Shown: one piece after another, positions 47,262-55,277 of the stretch
How positions within the stretch are numbered: position 1 is the stretch's first letter
How the letters are laid out: every line of letters begins with the position of its first letter
From: Bacteroidaceae bacterium
GTDB taxonomy: Bacteria; Bacteroidota; Bacteroidia; Bacteroidales; Bacteroidaceae
Assembly: GCA_017507385.1 (NCBI GenBank)
Contig: JAFWAX010000002.1
Coordinates: 1-64,000 of the forward strand
DNA: 64,000 nt
Direction of reading: 5' to 3'
Program-made: the position numbers and the translations under genes
The notes under the pieces: generated by a model
Databases searched by the model: none
What the model was told of the DNA's origin: nothing
Seen by the model: the letters and a program-made list of their open reading frames with translations, nothing else

Positions 47262-48812
47262 ATGAAAAGAAAAGTAACGAAATGGATGAATGGCAGAATC
47301 GGAAGAATCGGTTTTGTGCTTTGGGCTACCTGTGTTTTGTCCGCAGGTTCGGCATTTGCTTCCGGGCAAGAGAGAAATAAGGGAGTGGCGGAAATCTTGC
47401 GCCGTTCGGAGGGAAGCATCACGTTTGTGGTGGATGAGAATCTGCCGGCACCCAAGAAGAAGTTGACGATAACCCCCAACGAGATGATTGCCAGATGGAT
47501 TGTTGGCAAAGAGCAGATTCGTCAGGAATTGCAGAATGTGGTCAAAATCAGCTTTGAGCAAGAACGCATGGACTATATGGGCCAGGACAACCTGTTTCGC
47601 AGCATGGTGTTAGCATACGCTGACCATCGCCCTTTGGTGCTTTCGCCTGATATGGTGTGGCTTATTATCTGCCAAGGTTTTGCCGGCTATGTGAACCAGC
47701 ATCCGGAACAGTTGCGCAATCAGCTGGTGAATCATGAGGGGAAAATGACAATTGCTGTGCAGTCGGACACGAATTCTCTGTTGCCTGATGCCGACTGGGG
47801 AAAACTTCTGGATGCGTTCTCTACAGGGATTTCTAAGAATGTGAAGGGGGATATAGCGAAGACCGTGACCGCAGATTTCACTACGACGGGATTGACAGAA
47901 CTTGTTGCGTCTCAAATCACTTTGTTGGAGACTGTCAAGTCTTATTTTACCTATTTGGAATTCTATGCTGCTTGCGGCATTCCGTCTGTCACGTTGCAGG
48001 GCACGCCAGCTGATTGGAAGAAAGTGCTTAAGAAGACTCGCAGCTTGTCGCAGTATGGTCTTGAACCGTGGGTGTCAGACCTTGAAGAGATATTGGTCGA
48101 ATTTGTCAAAGCGTCGGAAGGAAAGCCTAATCAGCGATTCTGGCAGAATATGGTGAGGAAGCTGCGGGTGGATGAGTTGCGTGGCGGCGCCTGTAGCTCC
48201 GAAAAGGCCACAGAGTTGGATGGGTGGTGCTTGAAGTTCTTTCCCGACAAGGAGGGGCGTACTTTTGACAAGGTGGGTTGGAACAAAAGCATGCCTTCGG
48301 AAATGGTGCGCGTAGGATTCGACCTTGTGCTGTTTGATCCAGATATAGACAGCGTGCATGTCGATGTGCCCATGGAGCTTTGGGCTGGATTTGTGGGAGT
48401 GGCAGAAGATTCCATTACAGGTGCTTTGACTCCTAAAATCGGTTGGTTGGCTCGTGTCGCCGATGAGGAGAAGGAGTCGTTGGCGAGATTGGAATATAAG
48501 GATCGAAGTGGCGGAGGTCTTTATTTCCTTGTTCGCCCCGGAATGGAACTGCCTCGTATCATCTCTAAACTGCCTCATGTCAGGATATTGCGTCTTGACT
48601 TTGAAGGCGCAGTGGAGGTGCCAGATTGGGTGGACGACATGAATATTGAGGAATTCATTATTGAGGGAAAATTCTCCGAGAGTGAAAAAGTGCAGCTTCG
48701 TCAACGTTTCCCTAACGTGGTGCTGAAAGATCGGGATGGAGTGGAAAAATCTGCGGAGAAAACACGCTTGACTCTCCCTAAAGTGATGCTGAAAGATCGG
48801 AATGGAGATTAG
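47262..48812 (+). CDS. DUF4419-like secreted protein of unknown function
   Basis: The 516-residue product starts with a signal peptide-like segment (basic start, then IGFVLWATCVLSAGSAFA). The central part (about 80-400: HRPLVLSPDMVWLIICQGFA, then GWCLKFFPDKEG) fits DUF4419, a family of unknown function. The C-terminus has leucine-rich strands (LPHVRILRLDFEGAVEVP) and an imperfect 22-residue repeat (VVLKDRDG / VMLKDRNGD). No catalytic motif is recognised. Confidence 0.75.
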   Translation: MKRKVTKWMNGRIGRIGFVLWATCVLSAGSAFASGQERNKGVAEILRRSEGSITFVVDENLPAPKKKLTITPNEMIARWIVGKEQIRQELQNVVKISFEQERMDYMGQDNLFRSMVLAYADHRPLVLSPDMVWLIICQGFAGYVNQHPEQLRNQLVNHEGKMTIAVQSDTNSLLPDADWGKLLDAFSTGISKNVKGDIAKTVTADFTTTGLTELVASQITLLETVKSYFTYLEFYAACGIPSVTLQGTPADWKKVLKKTRSLSQYGLEPWVSDLEEILVEFVKASEGKPNQRFWQNMVRKLRVDELRGGACSSEKATELDGWCLKFFPDKEGRTFDKVGWNKSMPSEMVRVGFDLVLFDPDIDSVHVDVPMELWAGFVGVAEDSITGALTPKIGWLARVADEEKESLARLEYKDRSGGGLYFLVRPGMELPRIISKLPHVRILRLDFEGAVEVPDWVDDMNIEEFIIEGKFSESEKVQLRQRFPNVVLKDRDGVEKSAEKTRLTLPKVMLKDRNGD

Positions 48813-48942
48813 ATTGTTCCATTCAACAGCCTTTTGCAGAGACTTGGAAAACGCCATTTTTTTCTTTTTTTGAAAAAAAAGTGAAAAAAGATGCAATATT
48901 TCAGGAAAAGCTGTGTATATATAAGTAGAAAGCGCTTGAAAA

Positions 48943-49500
48943 ATGGAAACAGAGGCAACAGAACTCATACAGGGCTTGTGCCGGAAGGACAGGCAAGCCC
49001 AGCAACGTATGCTCCTGATGTATGGCGATATGGTTTGGAGCCAAGTGGCGAGAATCGTAGGCTGTCAGGAGGATGCCGAGGAGGTCTATCAGGACGTGTT
49101 TGTCAAAGCGTTCCGCAACATCAGCTCGTATGATGAGTCAAAAGCCTCTCTTTCTACTTGGTTAAGCCGAATAGCCTACAACGAGTCGCTGAACTTTTTG
49201 CGCCGAAAGCAGCTGTCCATCGTCCATGTTGATGACTGTGCCGAGGAAGTGGAAAATACGTTGGACGAGGAGCTTGACCAAGCCTTTCAGCAGCAGGACG
49301 AACAGGCTGTGCGAGCCTTGGAACAGGCGTTGGAGCATCTTCCGCCCGATGACTTGGGGCTGGTCATGATGCGCTACTTTGAAAATATGGCAATAAAGGA
49401 TATTGCTTACGTCACGGACAAGCATTCTTCCACCATCGCCTCTCGGTTGAGCTGGATAAGAAAGAAACTTTATAAACTGATTAAATCCACCCGTCAATGA
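48943..49500 (+). CDS. ECF-type RNA polymerase sigma factor
   Basis: The 185-residue sigma factor has region 2 (about 28-95: EDAEEVYQDVFVKAFRNISS, then STWLSRIAYNESLNFLRRK) and region 4 (about 125-180: YFENMAIKDIAYVTDKHSST). An acidic linker separates them. It redirects RNA polymerase to a specific regulon. Its stop overlaps the next gene by 4 bp (ATGA), the usual sign of a cognate membrane anti-sigma partner. Confidence 0.93.
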   Translation: METEATELIQGLCRKDRQAQQRMLLMYGDMVWSQVARIVGCQEDAEEVYQDVFVKAFRNISSYDESKASLSTWLSRIAYNESLNFLRRKQLSIVHVDDCAEEVENTLDEELDQAFQQQDEQAVRALEQALEHLPPDDLGLVMMRYFENMAIKDIAYVTDKHSSTIASRLSWIRKKLYKLIKSTRQ

Positions 49501-50516
49501 AAAAAGATAGCTTTGAAAATAATCATCAGAAGGATGTCAATCTGCGTGAAGCCGTAGCTCGGCGTGCGTGCAGATGTCCGCAAAAGCCAGCAGGCTTGGA
49601 TGAGCGAGTGATGGCGCGGATGGAATCTGAATCACGGCATGCATCTGAGATTCGGCATACAATTATTACCCCCCCCATTCGTAAGCCGTGCCTCTATGCT
49701 GCCGCTTGCGTTGCCGCTGCTGTTCTCATTGGCTACACATTATATAATAATGAGGCGGGAATCCCATCATCTTCTGGAGAAAACATCGCTTGTGCGGTGC
49801 CTCAGCAGCAGAAGGTGAAGGCGGATTCTGTGGTTTCTGATATAAAAGAAGAGAATCCTGAGTTCTTGTTAGGCAAAGAAGTGGCTGAGGTTTCAGTACA
49901 GCCTTCTCTTCAAGAGAGTGTGGCAGCTTTGCCTGATGTGCCCGAAGAAAAGTCGGTTGCTGCAACATCAGGCCTTCTTGCCTGCACTCCCGCAGAGACG
50001 CATCCTGTGGAAAATGTTCCTCCTGTTCAGACGGAAGAATGTTCTTCGGAAGAGGAATGCGTGGTGAATGCCGCAGTTGCTCCCGAAGAGGAAGCCTTAT
50101 ATAAGAATCCCGGATTGATTGATGAGCTGATTGCGAAATTTGCAGCCTACCACGATGTGAAGCAAGTGGAACTGGACATTTCTGTGCCGCTTGACAGCAA
50201 TACAGCCATAGCCCTCTATGTGTTTCCCGACAAGAGTGAAATAGAAGTTTTTGGCAGGTTGCTGAAAATGGCTATTGGGTATGACAAAACTTCCCCCGGC
50301 TACCATCTTGACCTGTCTTCCCATCTGCTCATCTTTGAATTGCTGGATGAGGAGAAAGGATTGCAGTACCGCTGGATGGCGGAGCGGATAGAAGGGCGAG
50401 TCCTTCTCTGCTGCACTCATTCGCTGGTAGATACAGAAGTCATGATGGATCAATATTATAACTATAGAAACAAATGTATCTTACACTCTTTAAATACAGG
50501 TTATTATCAACTCTAA
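49497..50516 (+). CDS. Single-pass membrane protein, probable anti-sigma factor
   Basis: The 339-residue product has a cytoplasmic N-terminus (about 1-60, with RACRCPQKP), one membrane helix (about 64-82, LYAAACVAAAVLIGYTLY), a long acidic Pro/Val/Glu-rich linker (about 90-200), and a globular C-terminal domain (about 205-339). Layout and coupling to the sigma gene suggest an anti-sigma factor, but no zinc-finger anti-sigma motif (HxxxCxxC) is seen, so this is an inference from context. Confidence 0.65.
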   Translation: MKKDSFENNHQKDVNLREAVARRACRCPQKPAGLDERVMARMESESRHASEIRHTIITPPIRKPCLYAAACVAAAVLIGYTLYNNEAGIPSSSGENIACAVPQQQKVKADSVVSDIKEENPEFLLGKEVAEVSVQPSLQESVAALPDVPEEKSVAATSGLLACTPAETHPVENVPPVQTEECSSEEECVVNAAVAPEEEALYKNPGLIDELIAKFAAYHDVKQVELDISVPLDSNTAIALYVFPDKSEIEVFGRLLKMAIGYDKTSPGYHLDLSSHLLIFELLDEEKGLQYRWMAERIEGRVLLCCTHSLVDTEVMMDQYYNYRNKCILHSLNTGYYQL

Positions 50517-50530
50517 AAACCAAAACTGAT

Positions 50531-51679
50531 ATGAAAAAATGTAAAATTGCCATCTTGAGCTTGATGGCGTGTGCAGCTGCTGTTATGCAGGCAAAAACAG
50601 ACGATGTGGTGGTTCTTGGTAAGGGTACCGTGTACCTCTCTAATTTTGAAATCAAAAAAGATGATGCGACAGGAGAAGAATACGCATTGTGGCCCAGTAC
50701 GGAAAATGCGTGGATAACGGACACTTGTTGGGCAGAAAATGTTCCCGTGCTCAGCGATTCTGAAGCAAAAGCCATCAACATTGCGTTATCCTTCGAATCC
50801 TCTACATACACACCCTTGACTTGGATGCTGACAGAGGAGGAAGATGAAACGGTTCTTCACTGCTATTTGAAAATGCCTCCTTGTGATGTCTTGACCAATT
50901 TGTGGCTTGCGTCAGAAGAAACGGCAATACTCGATAGGGAGACAGGTGTACAGTATCGGGCAAAGCGTACTGTACCAGAGTGCTGGAAGAAGCATTTGGG
51001 CGTGAAGGCGCCTAAAGGTTCTGTTCTTGACCTTAAGATTTATTTCCCTCGTTTGCCTAAGAGCACTCGTAATATCGCAATCTATGGTGTGCCAGTCTGG
51101 AATATGCGTGGTCTTGAAGTCAAGCTGAAAAGTCGAGGCAAAAATGCTGCAGAAAAGTATGATGAAGTTCCTGAATTTAAGACTCCGCGTCTTGTCAAGG
51201 CGGAAGGCAACTACAACAAAGATGACCATAACACTTGGGCGGTTTATACGGATCCTCATCTGATTAAACCTGTGAAAGGGGAGAATGTGATGGCTCTCTG
51301 GCGCACTCCGGAAGCAACCTATCTTGCTATGGCCATAGAACAAAACTGGATGCGTGAGTATTATGGCTTCCATCCAGGTACGCAGCTGGTAGCTAATGGA
51401 GGGGGAGGAATATTCGAGCTTAAAGAAGTCCTCGGCTTGCCTAAAGATCATATATTCTGGATGGAGGGCAACTCAGGTGACTATCTCGCCTACGTCTGTG
51501 TATTTGAGCCGCTGCCTCTTGATGTGGACATCATCCATTTTTTCGAACCAGATGGAGAGCCTTTTGAAATGTGGGGCGCTAACTGGAAAGGTGAGAATAT
51601 TATGAATCTTGATGTGGATGAGCTTCGTGCCAATCAGCATCTGTTTGAATACAAGATGCGAAAGGTGGTGGATAAGTGA
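50531..51679 (+). CDS. Secreted hypothetical protein of the sigma operon
   Basis: The 382-residue product has a signal peptide (MKKCKIAILSLMACAAAVMQA) and no recognised domain. It is rich in beta-strand-like, Trp-containing segments (WPSTENAWITDTCWAEN, YFPRLPKSTRNIAIYG). It lies 14 bp after the putative anti-sigma gene and is probably in its operon. The frame opens at 50474 inside that gene, but the signal peptide fixes the start at 50531. The MITE-like element begins at its stop codon. Confidence 0.7.
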   Translation: MKKCKIAILSLMACAAAVMQAKTDDVVVLGKGTVYLSNFEIKKDDATGEEYALWPSTENAWITDTCWAENVPVLSDSEAKAINIALSFESSTYTPLTWMLTEEEDETVLHCYLKMPPCDVLTNLWLASEETAILDRETGVQYRAKRTVPECWKKHLGVKAPKGSVLDLKIYFPRLPKSTRNIAIYGVPVWNMRGLEVKLKSRGKNAAEKYDEVPEFKTPRLVKAEGNYNKDDHNTWAVYTDPHLIKPVKGENVMALWRTPEATYLAMAIEQNWMREYYGFHPGTQLVANGGGGIFELKEVLGLPKDHIFWMEGNSGDYLAYVCVFEPLPLDVDIIHFFEPDGEPFEMWGANWKGENIMNLDVDELRANQHLFEYKMRKVVDK

Positions 51680-51874
51680 CGTGAGTGCGACGAATTGAAA
51701 AGCTGCATGAATCGACTTAAACAAAAATAAGATTCACGTTGTTTTAGCATGCACCGTGCGCGTAATATTTAAAGCGCCGTGCACGAAATATTTCGCAGGC
51801 GGTGTTCTCAATATGATGCGCACGGTGAGCACGTAGGGAGCGGCATGCTTTATGCTAATTCGTCGAACTCACGT
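51679..51874. mobile_element. MITE-like element, family A copy 2, near-perfect terminal repeats
   Basis: Non-coding, 196 bp. The ends are ACGTGAGTGCGACGAATT (51679-51696) and AATTCGTCGAACTCACGT (51857-51874), matching in 17 of 18 positions as inverted repeats. The centre contains the family A core (CACCGTGCGCGTAATATTTA at 51752, GAAATATTTC, GCGCACGGTG near 51818). It is the reverse complement of the 29.6 kb copy along its length. The left end overlaps the last base of the upstream stop codon. No clear target duplication is seen. Confidence 0.8.
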
Positions 51875-51930
51875 TGAGTAAGATCAGAACAAGCAAATAA
51901 TAATGAAGAATAGATGAATTGTTAATGGTT

Positions 51931-51973
51931 GACCAGGTCGCGCATGGAACTGTGAAGTTCTTGCGCGGCTTTA
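51931..51973 (+). other. Stem-loop related to the one at 47013-47044
   Basis: GTCGCGCA (51937-51945 region) pairs with TTGCGCGGC (51961-51969) and an apical GAACTGTGAAGTTC hairpin sits on top; CTTTATTG follows. The shared AACTGTGAAGT loop and the preceding GACCAGGTC link it to the 47.0 kb structure. No promoter is seen directly upstream; the MITE-like element ends about 57 bp before it. Confidence 0.5.
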
Positions 51974-51990
51974 TTGGTTGAGGTAGTCTA

Positions 51991-52040
51991 TTGATGCAGC
52001 CATGGCAGGGAAAACATCTTCCCTGCCATGGCTGCATCAA
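51991..52040. terminator. Perfect 22-bp inverted repeat after uxuB
   Basis: TTGATGCAGCCATGGCAGGG-AA (51991-52012) pairs perfectly with 52019-52040 around a 6-nt loop. It lies 17 bp after the uxuB stop. There is no T tract on either strand, so it may work as an mRNA-stabilising end or a rho-dependent stop rather than an intrinsic terminator. Confidence 0.6.
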
Positions 52041-52056
52041 TATTGTAAGTGTTTTG

Positions 52057-53643
52057 TTATCTGGCAGATACGTACTTGTGCAGAGTGGCACGTACGGCGC
52101 CGTTTCCGGCATAAAGCTCTTTCACCATGCCTTCAATCTGTTCGCCAAGCCCTGCTTCGTAGAGGTCGAGTCCAAAGACATCTTTGCGACTGTAAAGTTG
52201 CTTCAAGCAGCTGTAGTCCTGCTTGCCCTTGCCGACTTCGAGCGGTGCCACGATGGCTTGCAACTCGGCGAGCATAGGGTCTGGCGATGGGTCGAACGGT
52301 GTGCCGTCATCCTTGATGCCCTTGAGGTAGCGGGCGTAGCCTGCCAGGGTGAGCGGTATGAGGATGAGGTTGCTCTTGTCGAGTCCGCGTTCCAGATATT
52401 TCTTGATGGTCTCGCCGAAACGGATGGGGAGTTTCTGGCTGGTGTCCATGGCGATGCGCTGAGGTGCATCAGGCATGAACGGATTGGGCAGACGGCGGTT
52501 GATGACCGCTCCGATGAACTCGTAGGGGTTCAACACGCCAGGGTCGGTCACTACAGGCATGGCTTCCATGTAGCCAATCTTCTGCACGAATGCGCGGAGG
52601 TCTTCATCTGCCATTTCTGCCGAGATGAGCGTGTAGCCGAGCATGCAGCCGTAGATGGACATGGCTGTGTGCAGCGGATTCAGGCAAGTGGTCACCTTCA
52701 TGGTTTCCACTTTGTCAACCGTCTCGCGTGTGGTGTAGAGTGCGCCGCCGAGGTTGAGTGGCGGACGTCCGTTGGTATAGTTGTCTTCGATGACGAGGTA
52801 CTCCACCTCTTCGGCATTCACGAAAGGAGCGGTGAAGGTGTGCTTTTCCGTCTCGATGTAGTCGTTGTCTTCGAATCCGTCGGCAGCCAGCATCTCTTTC
52901 ACCTTCTCGTGCGGACGAGGAGTGATTTTGTCAATCATTGACCATGGGAAGGTAATCTTGCTCTCGTCCTTCAGGTAGTCGAGGAAGGCTGCAGGAACGA
53001 GCCCGTCAGCCACCCACTTTTCTGCGTAGGCGAAAACGCCGGCTTTTACCTTGTCGCCATTGTGCGAGCAGTTGTCCATGCTCTGCACGGTGAGTGGCAG
53101 CTGTCCTGCATTGAAGCGTTCGAGCAGCAGGGCGCATACCTTGCCCATTGCGAAGACGGGCTGGAGACCGCGTGCCAGGTCGGCGTCGTTGTAGGTGTAA
53201 CCCTTCTCGGTGATGGTGAAGGAAATCATCTGGAGAGATGGATTGCGGAAGATTTCCACAAGGCGTTGCCAGTCGTCGAACTGGTAGTCTGCTTTCAGCG
53301 CTTCTGTTACAGATGCGATGACTTTCTTCTCGATGGTGCCAGAGGATTGCAGGCTGACCAGCAGCGAGAGGTTGTTGTATGGAGCGTAAGCTTTATCGAT
53401 GACTTCGAAGTCGAAGGTCTCGGCAACAATCACGCCTCGGTCGTATTTGCCGGTGTTCAGCGCATCGTTGAGGATGGCTGCTGGGAAGGCGCGGAAGATG
53501 TTGCCACCTCCGAAGTGTACCCAAGTGGGTTCGTCATGTGTCTTCTGACGCACAGCTGCGATGTCGAAATGGGGAAGCTGATAGCCTTTTGCTTCCCACT
53601 CGGCGGCATTGAATCCGCCTGAAAGTATGTCGTTGAGTTTCAT
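52057..53643 (-). CDS. uxuB: Fructuronate reductase / mannitol dehydrogenase family
   Basis: The 528-residue NAD-dependent enzyme of the polyol dehydrogenase family has an N-terminal Rossmann part (WVHFGGGNIFRAFPAAIL), a mid motif DNCSHNGDKVKAGVFAYAEK, and DKITPRPHEKVKEML at the domain joint. Next to uxuA it most likely reduces D-fructuronate to D-mannonate (context-based). The ATG at 53643 is preferred over a TTG three codons upstream. Spacing to uxuA is 37 bp. Confidence 0.88.
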   Translation of the reverse strand: MKLNDILSGGFNAAEWEAKGYQLPHFDIAAVRQKTHDEPTWVHFGGGNIFRAFPAAILNDALNTGKYDRGVIVAETFDFEVIDKAYAPYNNLSLLVSLQSSGTIEKKVIASVTEALKADYQFDDWQRLVEIFRNPSLQMISFTITEKGYTYNDADLARGLQPVFAMGKVCALLLERFNAGQLPLTVQSMDNCSHNGDKVKAGVFAYAEKWVADGLVPAAFLDYLKDESKITFPWSMIDKITPRPHEKVKEMLAADGFEDNDYIETEKHTFTAPFVNAEEVEYLVIEDNYTNGRPPLNLGGALYTTRETVDKVETMKVTTCLNPLHTAMSIYGCMLGYTLISAEMADEDLRAFVQKIGYMEAMPVVTDPGVLNPYEFIGAVINRRLPNPFMPDAPQRIAMDTSQKLPIRFGETIKKYLERGLDKSNLILIPLTLAGYARYLKGIKDDGTPFDPSPDPMLAELQAIVAPLEVGKGKQDYSCLKQLYSRKDVFGLDLYEAGLGEQIEGMVKELYAGNGAVRATLHKYVSAR

Positions 53644-53649
53644 AATGTT

Positions 53650-53682
53650 CAATTGTCAATTTCTAATTCTCAATTGTCAATT
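53650..53682. repeat. Direct repeat CAATTGTCAATT in the uxuA-uxuB gap
   Basis: The 12-bp palindrome-like word CAATTGTCAATT occurs twice (53650-53661, 53671-53682), 9 bp apart; the second overlaps the uxuA stop codon. The word recurs in the rpsT-tRNA spacer. Confidence 0.6.
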
Positions 53683-54934
53683 AATCAAAGAATCCGGGTT
53701 GTTTGTATTCGATGCCTAACTCTCTATCAACAGTGGCGAGGATGCCCTGCAGCTGTCCCATGGCGAACATGCGCCCGAGGAGTGTGTAGCCAGAGTTGTG
53801 GCCGTGGTTGCTCTCGTCCATGATGCCACCAGGCTGGTCGGTGAAGGTCATGCCGTGGTCAACACGCATGGGCAAGCTCGGATTTTCCTTCTCGAAGATG
53901 CGGCAAAGCTCGATGATGTCGGCACGACCGCCAAGGTGGGACGCTTCAGTAAAGTCGCCGTTGGGGAAGATGTGGCATGAACGGAGGTGTACGAAATGAG
54001 TGCGTGACGCAAATTTCTTCGCCATCTCCACCACGTTGTTGTAAGCGCCTGCTGAGAGAGATCCTGCACAGAAAGTGAGTCCGTTGTGCTTGTTGGGCAC
54101 GGCATTGAGGAACCAATCGATGTCTTCTTCTGTACGCACGATGCGTGGCAAGCCGAGCACTTCGATTGGTGGGTCGTCGGGGTGAACGCACATGTTCATG
54201 CCATACTCCTCGCAAGTCGGCATAATTGCCTCCAAGAAATACTTCATGTTGGCGCGGAGCTGAGCCTTGTCGATACCTTTGTAGAGGTCGAGGAAGTCGC
54301 GGAACTTCTGGATGGGGGCTTCGTCGTTTTCGCTGAAATTGCCGCTGACGAAACCTTGAGTCTTGATGATGATGTTCTCCACCAGTTTGTGGTCTTTCTC
54401 TGGAGTCATCGTCTTGGCGAGTTCATCGCATTCTGCCAGCACGTTGCGTCCTTGTCCGATGCCAGCAGGGAACTCGAACTTTGCCCATTCTTCACGAGCG
54501 CCTTCGCGCTTCAGGATGTAGATGTCGAAGTAAGCGAATTCAGCGTAGTTGAAGTAGAGGTTGGTTGAGCCGTTGGGATTCTCGTGCAAGAGATCGGTAC
54601 GTGCCCAGTCGAGCACAGGCATGAAGTTGTAGCAGATGCAGTGGATGCCCTCGGCTGAGAGGTTGCGCAGACTCTCTTTATACACCTCAATCTGATGGTC
54701 TCGGTCAGGTCCGCCATACTTGATGGTCTCCACGACAGGGAGGCTCTCTACCACGCTCCAACGCATTCCGTAACTTTCGATATATGTTTTCAGGTCGTGA
54801 ATTTTTTCACGTGTCCAGACCTCGCCAAGAGGCACGTCGTGCAGGGCTGTTACGATTCCCTCTACACCGATTTGTTTCAGTTGGGCAAGAGTAATCTTGT
54901 CTTTCTTGCCAAACCAACGCCATGTTCTTTCCAT
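53681..54934 (-). CDS. uxuA: Mannonate dehydratase
   Basis: The 417-residue TIM-barrel enzyme converts D-mannonate to 2-keto-3-deoxy-D-gluconate. Visible motifs: MERTWRWFGKKDKITLAQLK at the start, VESLPVVETIKYGG, CYNFMPVLDWARTDL, CVHPDDPPIEVLGLPR, LTFCAGSLSAG and MRVDHGMTFTDQPGG; the Cys and His residues match metal ligands of the UxuA family. It is the first gene of a uxuA-uxuB operon. A kdgK/eda pair is not in the window. Confidence 0.96.
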   Translation of the reverse strand: MERTWRWFGKKDKITLAQLKQIGVEGIVTALHDVPLGEVWTREKIHDLKTYIESYGMRWSVVESLPVVETIKYGGPDRDHQIEVYKESLRNLSAEGIHCICYNFMPVLDWARTDLLHENPNGSTNLYFNYAEFAYFDIYILKREGAREEWAKFEFPAGIGQGRNVLAECDELAKTMTPEKDHKLVENIIIKTQGFVSGNFSENDEAPIQKFRDFLDLYKGIDKAQLRANMKYFLEAIMPTCEEYGMNMCVHPDDPPIEVLGLPRIVRTEEDIDWFLNAVPNKHNGLTFCAGSLSAGAYNNVVEMAKKFASRTHFVHLRSCHIFPNGDFTEASHLGGRADIIELCRIFEKENPSLPMRVDHGMTFTDQPGGIMDESNHGHNSGYTLLGRMFAMGQLQGILATVDRELGIEYKQPGFFD

Positions 54935-55022
54935 ATTGTTAAGTTTTTAAGTTCTTGATTTTGCGATTTTTCAAGTCTCTTATCTTTGAGCTTCTGAATG
55001 TTGCTCAATGTGTAGATTGGTG

Positions 55023-55030
55023 CAAAGTTA
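55023..55030 (-). promoter_or_regulatory. Putative -7 box of uxuAB
   Basis: On the minus strand TAACTTTG fits TAnnTTTG, about 88 bp before the uxuA ATG; no TTG at the usual spacing is seen. The leader shows nothing else recognisable. Confidence 0.5.
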
Positions 55031-55177
55031 GAAAAAAAAAGCATAATCCATTTGTTTCTCTGTATCATTTTTCTTCAATGGCGTAACCAAAACGTGCTTT
55101 CTTGCCTTTCCATCGTGCTTTTTCTGCCATTCTCTATTTTGTTGAGATGGTCAAGATGAATAGGGGCACATGGCTAT

Positions 55178-55225
55178 AAAATCGTACCCCTCGATGTCTG
55201 ATTGGACAGAATCGAGGGGCGCGAT
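55178..55225 (-). terminator. Terminator of the GH127 gene (family-B-like hairpin)
   Basis: ATCGTACCCCTCGAT (55181-55195) pairs with ATCGAGGGGCGCGAT (55211-55225) with one mismatch region; on the minus strand the stem is followed by TTTTATAG. The sequence CGnCCCCTCG...CGAGGGG and the TTTTA tail resemble the family B palindromes, but no terminal repeats are present. Confidence 0.75.
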
Positions 55226-55277
55226 GATGAGATAAGAGGAACAATCTCTTTATTTGTTCTTTATTTGCAAAGTCTTC

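Noticed and set aside
51991-52941. 316-codon open frame on the plus strand opposite uxuB
   Set aside because: It is antisense to a well-supported enzyme gene, reads as low-quality composition (many Val/His/Cys) and has no promoter or domain.
55178-55225. GC hairpin considered as a third full family B element
   Set aside because: Only the hairpin resembles family B; terminal repeats and flanking duplication are absent, so it is listed as the GH127 terminator.
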